Shown here: positions 46,592 through 57,700 of the stretch, in pieces
Layout of the letters: each line of letters begins with the position of its first letter
Numbering within the stretch: the first letter of the stretch is position 1
Source: Solanum dulcamara
Taxonomy: Eukaryota > Streptophyta > Magnoliopsida > Solanales > Solanaceae
Length of the DNA stretch: 64,000 nt
NCBI RefSeq assembly: GCF_947179165.1
Contig: NC_077239.1
Coordinates: 67,188,634-67,252,633, forward strand
Reading direction: 5' to 3'
Translations under genes and position numbers: made by a program
The notes under the pieces: model-generated
What the model was told of the DNA's origin: nothing
Database searches by the model: none
What the model saw: the letters and a program-made list of their open reading frames with translations, nothing else

Positions 46592-48751
46592 TGTCACGCC
46601 TTGAGAGGGTACCCTAGGCGTGGTCAGCACTCAGAAACCATCTCTGGACCCCAAGAGAACGACTTGGTCTCATCACCCATTCGTTCATCAGCGAAAGACT
46701 TAAGTGAAAATAAAAATAATTATGTGGGCTCGCCATCATCAACATCAAATGAAAGAAATAATCCTTAGAAGAAGTAGTTTCAAAGGAGAACTACTCCAAT
46801 TACATCATCAAACTCTGTCTATTAAGCCTCTAACACTATCAGATGGTGCCAATGACATGTCAATGGCTACCTCAAAAGAAACATAATACTCAACAATAAT
46901 AAAAGGATAAAGAGTTCCTCTGAATACAAGAAGGACTTATCAAATAGCTAGTAAGTAATGATCTTTAACGATGCGCCTGTTAAGGATCTCTAACACCTGT
47001 ATCTGCATCATAAAACGATGCAGGTCGAATGGCGTCAGTACATGGAATGTACGAGTATGTAAAATAGCAGGAAAGTAAGGACAGATATCAAGAAACTCCT
47101 CTTAGGAAGACTCGGCTCAGAACTCAACATCATCTCAACATCAATATATAATGCAAGTTTAAAAATAATAATAAGAAGAAATGCTTACTCAGTTGGGAGT
47201 TTCTCTAACCGAAAACCATCACTTATGAACTAGTGATGAAATAAAGAAGCGATGTCGTTACCACATCCATCCAATACCTTGCCAGGGTAAAGGACATCAC
47301 CATCTTGGATCCAATCATCGAAATTCTATTTTTGGGACTTAAGAGATATAGCCTCCATCCTACGCTGGCTACGTAGTTCTAGGGTTTGAATCAATTAAAC
47401 TCTTACCCAACTCGGTGCTCAATATTACTCTCAAAATATGTGCTCATATTAACATCAACATTTAATCTTATTGGAAAAAATATTAAACTCATCTTATTAC
47501 CTCTTCATCAATCATTACACTTCAAAACATTATTTACATCTCATCAAAACATCTTGCTCAAAACATCATTTACTCAAATTCATTTAAACTCAATTCTTTT
47601 TCTCTTTCAAAACTCAATAAAATACATATATAGTATTAATTCAAATCACTCTTTTTGTCAATAAATATTAAAAGTCAACATCTTTACTCAAAACACATGT
47701 AAAAATATTCATGAACATCAAATCAATTAGAGTTCATGGGAAAGTAGCCACAAACAATAATTTCAATAATATGAGAGATAAAAAAATAATAATCTTAATG
47801 CATAAATATATCTAACTCAATAGAAGAAGAATTAATTCATTTAGAATTCAAGATTTGGGTAAAACTCAACTATAACTCAATTACGATGAATTTAAATATT
47901 GGGCTCATGGACGAACTCAATCCAATGCTATGAATAACCTTACATACCTGGAATTCAAAGCTTTACTCCAAATTGAAAAATTCAATGATCACTCTTGAAC
48001 TCCTAGCCTTTTCTCCTCGTCGGATCATTTTGTGTACTACCCGGAGCATAACAATCACCGGAATAGTATTTCTATACTACTAAAAACTAAAACTATATTT
48101 GAGAATGAATAAAGAAGTGTATAGAGAGAAGAGTTTCTTGAGAAAGCTTGATGAATAAAATGAGGAAATAAGGTGGATATTTATAAGTGTGGAGGAGGGA
48201 CCTAATAATAAATAAAAATAATTACAAAGGATGATCTTGAAAATTCAATGGAGGATTGTGATCTTATGGATGATGTCAAATGGAGGACTATTGATGTCAT
48301 GGGTGAGTCAAATGAATCTAGATCTTTCCATGATTGGTAAGATGAACCTTCTTTTAACGGAATACCCTTTTTCGGAGCTGCGTTTGAACAAGATACTTCC
48401 TAATTAGGATTTGGTGTCTTCATATGAATTATAGATCTAGAAGTATACTTTCATGTCGTTCAAGAATCAACTGATTTGGAGCATCCTACCGTGAGATATA
48501 ATTTTTCTTCTACAAACACTCAATTTCATCACAGCACCATGTCTTGCAAAAATTAATTTATTTGACCTATGTATCCTCCGAATTTTAAGATATGGTCTCA
48601 TGAAAGTTTTAGGTAATGCCGTTGGGGTTATTCAAAAATTTGAATCACCTAATTTGGATTATTCTATAAAAATTTATGTCCAAAATATAGAAGCAGTATT
48701 ATTTTTGTCGAGAATTGAAACACCACATACAATGTTTTAGGGGGTGTTACA
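46592..48751 (-). mobile_element. Solo LTR 4 (2,160 bp), TSD CCTAG, minus orientation
   Basis: On the plus strand it begins TGTCACGCCTTGAGAGGGTA and ends AGGGGGTGTTACA. CCTAG flanks it at 46587..46591 and 48752..48756. A TATA box (TATAAATA, minus strand) is at 48178..48185 and a CAG|GTATGTAAGG motif at about 47940..47950. The 5' half resembles solo LTR 2, while its 3' half resembles solo LTR 1. It lies within another LTR. Non-coding. Confidence 0.9.
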
Positions 48752-49140
48752 CCTAGCCTACCTGGGCGCCAAGCAACCATGGAGAGATAGTGTTGTTGAC
48801 ACCATTGATTTCCAACGTTCTGCGGGCAAGACCGGATTGAATTCCACAGGTTGAAGGCTTCTGAATGCAAAGATTCCCTCCCCTCTCCTCCACAGGTCAA
48901 GAAGTAGCCTTTTTGGAGGGTCTTGCAGAAACTCTCGCCTCTAACTTCCACTTGGGAGAAGTGGGGGAAATAAGAAATTCGCGACTTAAATTCTGTCCCA
49001 CGACATCCCACTTTGGCGGCCATATTCCCACTCTAGCGGGATGATAGGATCCAATCAAGTCAAATTCATGCGATTTCTTTTTAATCATGATTAACGACGA
49101 TTTCGATCCTCACATCTCTATATCCCATAGGAAAAAAATA
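48752..49140. other. Continuation of the host LTR, then unassigned sequence
   Basis: Sequence after solo LTR 4 is less AT-rich than its surroundings up to about 49080. A minus-strand frame of 119 codons runs through 48664..49023 but crosses the solo LTR junction and has no recognised motif, so it is not called as a gene. Confidence 0.4.
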
Positions 49141-49471
49141 TATATCTTTACGTAGAAACTTCATATTCAATGACCTTGTAATTCAATTTTGTTGAACTTC
49201 TTCATTTCATCCCAAATTAATTTTGATGTGATTTCATCACTTTAATTAGTATGCTTTCCTGCAAGGAGAATTAAAAACAAAAAAAAAAGCTCAAAAACAT
49301 ACTGAAACACATTTTCTACCAATTAAAATCGTTCTTTTTCTAATATGTATTTTCTTTAAGTTAATTAAACCCATAACTTTTGAGACCAGAGATTTGGATT
49401 TCTTTTTTTAATCCTGCGAGTTGGTTTTCTCATTCTTAAGAGTGATAATTAAAAGTAATATTTTAAAAGGG

Positions 49472-49640
49472 GTAAATTACTCATATTTCATTTTATTTAT
49501 ATTTATTTTAAATAAATTTAAAGAATAATTATAAGAAAATAAAAATAAGAATGATAAACATAATATTATAAACCATAAGAAACGTTAGCGTCATAGAGCA
49601 AAATATGGAGGGAGGTCTTTGAAATTATCCCTATATTCTA
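49472..49640. repeat. Right arm of the large inverted repeat
   Basis: Partner of 44590..44765 in inverted orientation. The outer ends are near 44590 and 49640. The arms could be ends of one old foldback element later filled by LTRs, or two independent copies of a MITE. Confidence 0.6.
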
Positions 49641-49820
49641 TTTCTCTTTAAATTGATGATTGAATTGACTTTCTATTTATAGAAGGACGGAAGGTGAATC
49701 AAAAATTCACATATTCCACATAAATTGGGAGAAAGTGAGTAACATATATTATTTGAAAATTACATTAGAAGTACTGTAAATCATAATAATTAATAACTTA
49801 GAATATTTAAAAATTATATA

Positions 49821-50093
49821 CTCCCTCCGTTCCTTTTTACTTGTCAAATTTTGACTTGGCATACCTATTAAAAAACAATGATTGATATAGTGAGTTTACT
49901 ATTTTACCCTATTAATTGATAGAGTTTTAAAAATATTTACTTACTATATTTTTCAAAGACATTAACCCAGTATTAATTAATTGAGCGTATAATAGGAAGA
50001 AAAAAATTGTCATTTCTTGATTTGTCAAAATTGACAAGTAAAAACAAAAATCAAATTAGAAAATATTTGTCAAGTAAATAGGAACAGAGGGAG
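49821..50093. mobile_element. Stowaway MITE (273 bp)
   Basis: The ends are CTCCCTCCGTTCCTTTTTAC and, in reverse complement, CTCCCTCTGTTCCTATTTAC. TA flanks at 49819..49820 and 50094..50095. These are classic Stowaway termini with a TA target duplication. No coding capacity. Confidence 0.9.
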
Positions 50094-51710
50094 TAAAAAT
50101 TTTGTTAACTCTCCTAATTTACCAAATAAATTGAAATAAATAAATTAATATATATTGGGTCCGTACTTGCACAGGCTATTGTATCTAGTATATTAGAAGA
50201 GGAAATAGAGGAGCTTAAGATCAGCCGGTCATTTGACCGATTTGCGCTTCTCCTTCAATTCTCTCTATTTATATTAAGTATTTTTTTTGTTTTAATTTAT
50301 TTGTCTTACTTTCCTTTATATTATGTTATGTATATAAAAATTATGTAAAATGTAGTATTATAAATCATAATAACTAACGATATAAAATATTTTTACATGT
50401 ATTAAAATTTGATTAACTCTCAAATTTCACTTATGCCACATAAATTGGGACAGAGCGTGTAACATATATTATTTGAAAATTACAAACAAAAGTACTATAA
50501 TTTACAATAGTTAACAACTTAAAATATTTAAAATCATTTAAGTATAGAGAATATGAACAACTTGAATTGATCGATTTGCCCTTCTACTTCATTTTCCTCT
50601 ATTTATATTTAGGGTTATTTGTTGTGAGGGATAACACCAAATAGTCCTGTGATTAAATTATGGTGTCACTTAATTTGTTATTTAGTTGGCAAGTCTGGAA
50701 TAACATTCCAAAATTAATAATTAATATCGGAATAAATTATCCCTTCTCTTGAATGATATAATAATTTCATCATAATTTGTCATGAGATAAACTTAGTAAC
50801 TAATAAAACTACCCTTCAAACCCTTTATATTATTGCACCTTTTGCTTGTTTTTACAATATGTCATATTATTAAATATCGGTCCGTAGCAATTTTAAATTG
50901 TAGTATAATAATAAGACAATATCACATGGTCATGCTAATTAATAGTATTTTTTTTTCTTCAAAGATCCAACAGGTCAAATTTTATCAAACAAAATATTGA
51001 TATTTACCGTTGCTAAATAATAATAGTATAAATTAAATTTTAGTAACAACGGTTAGGTGCTATGTTTTGTGTGTTGCTTCTAATTCTTGTGTTATTCCAA
51101 TTCATAAGGGCAACCAAAAAGATATTTTATTCATATCTTAATGTTCAAAATAATTTCATTTTATATTTTATATTATGATATGATCAAATAAAGCAAATGA
51201 TAATCTGATATTCTAGTATTAAAAATATTATTAATATGACAAGGCAGGTAAGTCCAATTCAAATGAATCAATGAATGAGATAGGGAAGGAAATTGCAAAT
51301 TGGCTGAGCAGTCAATTTTTTTGTTGAAGTGGGTATTTTTATAAACAAACAACTCATTTTTATAAAATATGTAATGAATATTATTTTTAGTACAATAAAC
51401 TAAAGTAATCAATAAGAAATAATATCATCATAACTAATTTCAGCATAACTTGTATTCAAATTAAACGATCCTTTTTCTCCGTTTTAAGTTAGTTGTCTTA
51501 TTTTTCTTTTTAATATGTAAAGTATTTAAAAATTATGAAAAAATTATAGAAATCACAATAATAACTTAAAATATTTTTTAAAATATTAAAAATTTTATTT
51601 TTGCCAAATAAATTAAGACAAAAAGAGTAACATATATTATTTGTAAATTACATAAAAAAAACTATAAATCAAAATAATAAATAATTAAAAATATATAAAA
51701 TCCAAATAGA
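50094..51710. other. Gene-free interval with related MITE fragments
   Basis: Partial related sequences at about 50280..50540 and 51480..51705 share AGTAACATATATTATTTG-like and TTTTAATTTATTTGTCTTA-like phrases; a further piece is at 49735..49815. They look like eroded Stowaway-type copies. No gene was seen. Confidence 0.55.
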
Positions 51711-53966
51711 GAAAACGACCAAAATGGTCTTGATATATAGGAGTTGAACTATTTTGGTACTTAATATACATGATCTTTATCTAAATAGTTTTTAATATAT
51801 AGAAAAAGATGATCAATTTAGTCCTTAAACCTGAAACTAACCAGAAAAAAAAATGTTAAACTCAACTGTGGGTCCCACACCTGGTGGACGTCTTCTTCCT
51901 CCATCTTCTTTCTTCCGCCGTTTCTTGGAATTTTTTATTAAAGGTGACAAAAAAGTTTCAAAACTAAGAAAGAGTGATACAAGTCTTAATTATTAAATAG
52001 AGGTGACAATTTTAAGATTAGTATTAATGATACTAATTTTAAAATCCTCAAGTTTTCTTATTTACACAAAGGCCCTCTCACTCCACCCCACCCCACCTCC
52101 TCCTCTGCCGCCCTCCCACCCCACCCCACCCTTCCTCCTCCTCTACCGTCAACATCATTTCTACCCCTCTTATTGCCGCCTCCGTGGCTCTCACCACCAT
52201 AAACTCCTCCTCCTCCTCTACCACCACCTCTTCCTCCTTCTCCTTCTCTTTCACCATTGCCACAACAACCATCACCCCTTCTTCCACCAACACCACCAAC
52301 CTTTTCCTCTACCACAACCACTATCGTATTCATCAGCTCTTCCTATTTACACCTTATTATCTATAAAAAAAATTAAATAATTGTCAAAATTGTTGCAGCA
52401 ACTATGCAGAAGTTGCTATAATAATTCAACAATTGCTGCAACAATTCAAACAATTGTTAATGTTGTTGCAAAAATTCAAGCAACTGTTGTAGTTGCTGTA
52501 GCAACTGTTGTAGTTGCTGTAGCAACTGTGATAATTGTTGTAGCAACTGTGATTGTTGTTGCAACAACTATTTGTAGCAACTATTGTAATTGCTACAGCA
52601 ATTATCATAGTTGTTGCAACAACTATCGCAATTGCTGCAACAACTATTGCAATTGCTGCAACAACTATTGCTTGATATTCTGCAGAATTTTTTTCAACAA
52701 CTTAAATAGTTTTTTTGAAATTCTCAAAATCAACATAAAACATTCCAAAAAAATAAAAACAAACAAAAAGAAAAAAATGTGATAAGAAAATGAACAATAA
52801 CGGCGATGACGATGGCAGTGAAAACAGAAAAAAAAAGAATATTAAAAAGAAGAAAAGATGATGATGAAGGAATGGAGAAAGCAAGAACAATAAGATGGAG
52901 GGAGAGAGAGAATCTGAAAAGAGATGGAGAAAGAAAGAAAAGGAGAGAAATTGATAGATAATAAAAAAAGGAAAAACTTGAAATTTTGAAAATTGAAATA
53001 AGAGGTAAGAGATTTTAAAAGTTTAAAATTCTAATATGTACCCCAAAGTTTTTAATCACTTTAATCAAGTCCATATTTAATTTAATCTCATTTGACCAAG
53101 ACAATATCACATTTTAAGAACTTTTTTGTCACCTAGGACTCGTTTCTTCTCCTCCATCTTTCTTCCGCCATTTCTTCTACAATTTCCAATTAAGAAATGT
53201 AAATTGTAAGAAAATGATGAGGATTCCGACTAGGACATACTTGACCCTAAGACTTTCAAGTTTCAACTGATACTAGTGCTCAAGGACCTCCTCATTGGTT
53301 GGTTCTCCGTAAATCCTTGTCGTATTTACTTTCTCTAACTCCATGGAACGGGCCTCGGTTTGATGAGAAAATCTTATTGTGAGCATCACTTTCAAATGAG
53401 TCACGATTCGAATTTAATCGAAATAAAAAAAAAACATGAAAGGAGAAAAGTTTCAGAGAAAATTATTGATTCAAAAGCTCCTGTTGTATGTAATGATATA
53501 GCAATAGTTCATAGGTCTCCCTAGCTCATCATCACTTTTTCTTCGGCAGACTTATATATAGAAATTCCTCAGTTTGGAGCATCATTGCTCCTTGTCCCTC
53601 TTGCCATTTTATTTCTTCTGAAGTGAATCACAAATGAGCATATCACTCGCTGCCGATTTGGCCTATCTGTCTCTTGATTTTTGTTCAGACAGTGAAGTAG
53701 AATCCACCCATTAAGAAGGTTGAAAACCTAATAATATACACCTTAACATAATCATTATACTCGTTGCAGTTAAGCTTAATTATCTATCTTCTTGAAAATT
53801 GTACAAGAAATGGCGGAAGAAACAAAATGGAGGTGAAGAAATGGCGGAAGAAAGAAAGGGTCCACCAGGTGTGGGACCCATAGTTAAGTTTTAACAGTTT
53901 TTTTTTCCAATTAGTTTTGGGTCCAAGGAACAAAATGATCAACGACCATTTTGATCGTTTTCTCCT
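51711..53966. mobile_element. 2.3-kb element with inverted termini of about 200 bp
   Basis: The left end GAGAAAACGACCAAAATGGTC is matched in reverse complement by the right end GGAGAAAACGATCAAAATGGTC. Similarity continues inward through TGGGTCCCACACCTGGTGGA and CTTTCTTCCGCC. Long inverted ends point to a Mutator-like or foldback element. No 9-bp target duplication could be confirmed and no transposase frame is present. The interior holds a CCACC/CTCC-rich tract (52078..52330) and a self-complementary repeat (52384..52680). Confidence 0.7.
52384..52680. repeat. Self-complementary GCAACAA/TTGTTGC repeat block
   Basis: Near-tandem short units such as TGTAGTTGCTGTAGCAACTG (repeated near 52495 and 52513) and GCAATTGCTGCAACAACTAT (repeated near 52629 and 52650). 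Many units are mutually reverse complementary, so single strands could fold extensively. A plus-strand frame runs through it (Cys/Asn/Tyr-rich), but this follows from repeat composition. Confidence 0.8.
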
Positions 53967-53974
53967 TATTAGGG

Positions 53975-54144
53975 CTCCCTCTAGTGTATATTAATTGAAT
54001 TATTGCGGTTTAATACTGACACATTTCTTGAAAAAAATATCTAAGAAATCAATTAAACATTACTTTTCACTATTACCCTTAAATTCCAAAATATTTTTTT
54101 ATTAAAAAAATCACTATAATTCATTTAATATGAACTAGAGGGAG
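53975..54144. mobile_element. Stowaway-like MITE (about 170 bp)
   Basis: The left end CTCCCTCTAGTGTATATTAA and the reverse complement of the right end, CTCCCTCTAGTTCATATTAA, are inverted; TA follows the right end at 54145..54146. It abuts the large inverted-termini element. Confidence 0.75.
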
Positions 54145-54146
54145 TA

Positions 54147-54717
54147 GTAAATAATCCTAAATTTAAATAGATGAATGAGAAAATGAACTGCAACTTGTGC
54201 TATATATTGTTTCAGAGAGAAATGAGGATGTCAAAATAATTTATGAACGTTTCCTTCAGCTCTTGACAGAAATTACCAGAGGTAGAAGATGTGGCACATA
54301 CAATGAAGTCCTGGTCAAGTAAGTTGTAAATGCAAAAGCTTGCAGGACATAAAAGCTTGCTTTAGAGCAGGGTTTCTCATATCATGTGTGTAAAGGTACC
54401 CCCCACAGCTAACCAATGAACTCGACTTTCCTGGATAGATCAATTGCCTCTCATTCTTCATGGCATGCATTTTATGCTAAAAGCCGCTTGATCTCTGAAA
54501 ACCAATTGACTCTCCACAAAGAGATTTCCAGCATCATGGGACACATCTTGTGGTTCTTGATTTTACTGAACCTATAAAAATGAAAGGAAGTAGGACATCT
54601 GCGTTTTGCCGCTTAAGATATCACGGTGCTTTGTGAATTTTAAGTCTGAAAAATTACAGTGATTTGATCTGAATCTCACATCAGAACAATGCATTTATAA
54701 TAACTTAGGAACACAAA
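54147..54717. other. Downstream flank of phytochelatin synthase
   Basis: No gene was recognised. The part nearest the stop codon at 54718 presumably holds the 3' UTR on the minus strand; no clear poly(A) signal could be singled out. Confidence 0.4.
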
Positions 54718-57700
54718 CTAAAAGGGAGGTGCATCCAAATCTTCTTCTACCTTATTATCCTTGCATCTCTTAAGCAGGAGGAACTGTCCTTTCAGGTGCA
54801 AAATCTGCAGTTACCCAGAATAATATTCAAAAGTCTATTACACCATTATACATCTGAGGGTTTCATAACTATTAACATTGAACTCAATCAATTGGTCAAA
54901 GATGCATAGCATAAGACATAAAGCTCATTAAACGGCTGAATAACATGCAGAAGACAGAATTATGCGCCTTAGATTTCACTACTATCATGAGATTATCAGT
55001 TGCATGTTCCTTCAGTTTGACTAGAAATGAATTATCAATTAAGCCTGCAACAATATGATAATAACCTGCTTCAAGGGGAGAGCTTACTTTCATAAAATAC
55101 ACAGTGCAGTGAAATGGATATTTAACATTAATCTTATAAAGAAAAAAACAATTGGACCCATAGTAAGTACTACCAACTAGAAAGGAGGTAGAAATCTCTA
55201 TTATGGGAATGAAGGCCTTTCCAAGTGCTCAGGTGAATTTCCAATAAAAATTAAAACAAAATCAAAGTCTCAATCCTAAGCTAGTTGGGGTCGTTAAATT
55301 CCTCAACATCCATTTCACTCCATTTGGATTCTTTCATTCCAATACTCGACATTGTTAGGATTAATCATAAAATTGACTAGCTTTCTGCTAGCCGTTAACC
55401 TAATGCAACCTTCTTTTAAAGGCTTCCAAGATAAAATAACAAATAGGGATTGTACCTCTTCTTGCAGCAAAGGAGGCAGATTTTCTGCTGAGACAAGGTT
55501 CTCTATCTCCTGCAAGACTTTCATATCTTTTATGCGAGACCATGTTTGTGGAGGTAATGCCAGCAACAGTGCTGTCAGCACATCATTGCTTCCAGGGTGC
55601 ATTGGTGAGCAACCATTTTGCTCCGAAGGACAGCAGCTAGTCTTTGCTTGAGATGTAGGGACTAAAACATCAACCCCCTGCTCCCCATTCCCATTTACAA
55701 CTGTCCCAGACACCACTGTAGCAGGACTGTCCCCGGTAGCTCTGTAGCATCTGACACATGTTTGGCGACAGCAAAACCTATCTGACAAACCAGACCTTCC
55801 TGCAAAAAGGTCTGCTCCTTGGCAACAAATACTCGCAGCAACATTGGTCAAACTGCTGGCCATTTCAGCTTTTAACTGGCAGACAGAATCTTTTGAAAGT
55901 AAAAGGCTTGTGACGTGCTTATAAAGAGGAGTATCCTGCACTTGTTTCAATACCTCTTCCTGCAGAGTAAGGTAGGAGTGCTTATTGAACTCATAAATAA
56001 TGACCTATCCTGCAACAGTTATTTGATTAAATCTGGAGATGGAAATATGCAAAAGACTTTCTGAAGCCTTCTTTTTTTCTATCAATTTACTAAATTTCTC
56101 CAGATTCCTAACCTTTATAGCTAGCCTTCCTTTCTCCTCGTCACTCAGCTTTTGACCATTCTCCTCTTGCCTTCGAACTTCTGCTACCCACTTTATGAAT
56201 TCATCAAAATTGGGAGGTAGATTTGAAAGAAGAGTAGAGAGAACATCTTTTATGTCCTTCACATTCTCAGAACTTAAGAGGACAGGAAGATCATCCATCA
56301 AATGCTTTGAGATCGAGACCCAACTCTCATGTTTACAGCTCTGTAAGAGCACACTATTCAGAATGCATGAATAGACACAGAAAGGAGAAAATCCTAAAGT
56401 AATTCAACAAAGTACATTCTTCCCTCTTTATAATAGAAAATATCACATAACAAAGTACATGTTAATTAGTTCTAAAGGCCAATATTGTCAAAATCCATAA
56501 ATATTGCAACGACATCATGGTTCTGAAGCAAAAGTTCAAGCTAATCTCCTGTCACTAAGGCCAATTCCCAAGATTTTGACAAATATGTCATCATTATGTT
56601 CTAGCAAGTAGCATGTAATAAATAAGTTAAAGAAGTGGTTTACAACAATCAGACCAAGCTGGTGTACTGAAAAGGATCAACTAGCAAAGGGTCTAGCAAG
56701 CAGTAGTAGGAGCTTGACTGCATCCTCGTCTTACCAAAATCCCAATACCTTTAGCCACTAATAAAAACATCATTCAGCTAAACAAGGGGAAAATAAGAAA
56801 GTTTTAAGTCTGATTCAAATTTTGAATTGAATAGAAGTTGCTTGTTATAGTTTGTCCAAAGGAGTTAACTTATAAAAGAAAGTGATATAATACGAGCTAC
56901 TAAGCCTTACCAGGGTATATAGCAGTGCAGGAGCTCTATGAAGCTTAGAGACTAGCATAAACCTGAAAATTATGTGTTTGCGCATAAGTCACTGAAATCC
57001 ATGCTGCAAGTATGAGATGGAGTAAGAAAGACCGCTAAATTTGGACAGAAGGAGAATACAACAACAACAACAGGCCCAGTATAATTCCACCATGTGGAGT
57101 CTGGGGAGGGTAGAGTGTACGCAGACCTAACCCCCACCTTGAAAGGTAGGGCGACTGTTTCCGAAAGACACTCGTCTTAAGAGAGAAGAACAAGCACCAT
57201 GTGGGTCTGGGGAGGGTAGAGTGTACCCCCACCTTGAAAGGTAGGGAGGCTGTTTCCGAAAGACCCTCGGCTTAAGAGAGAAGAACAAGAGAGGAAAAAC
57301 AAGGAAAACAAGACATAGGTCAGTAGAGCCAAGCATATCGAAAACAATATAAAAATATGAATAATGAGAGCGAGAAAGTCAGGGTAAGAAAGACCGGAAA
57401 GAAGGAGAATAGGAAAAGAAAAAAGTGGAGAAGAAACAGTTATGTTTGATGAAGACCAGAAGCAGTGCTGAAAGAGTTCAGCAATCAATTTCTTTGATTT
57501 CCAATTTTCACCTTTTTTATAAGAGGGAAGACCAAAACACATAGTAAAACATCTTCCTCTACATATTTATATTCCTTAAGACAAATGCTTAGAAATTATC
57601 AGTTGACAGCTAAAAAGCATGAATGAGATGCTGTTCAAGGTAAGCACATGCCGACAGCGTATAATGAAAATAAAGATATATCACAGTGTAGCTATGTGGA

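Noticed and set aside
48664..49023. Minus-strand frame of 119 codons
   Set aside because: It crosses the junction of solo LTR 4, so it cannot be an ancestral gene, and no motif was recognised.
52003..52782. Plus-strand frames of about 130 codons rich in Pro/Leu/Ser or Cys/Asn/Val
   Set aside because: They follow from pyrimidine-rich and TTG/CAA-like repeats inside a transposon, with no recognisable domain.
55315..55455. Extension of phytochelatin synthase exon 7 past the donor site
   Set aside because: Reading on gives an unrelated tail. The GT at 55454..55455 joined to the acceptor before 54804 restores the expected C-terminus ending in a short charged stretch and Ala-Pro-Pro-Phe.
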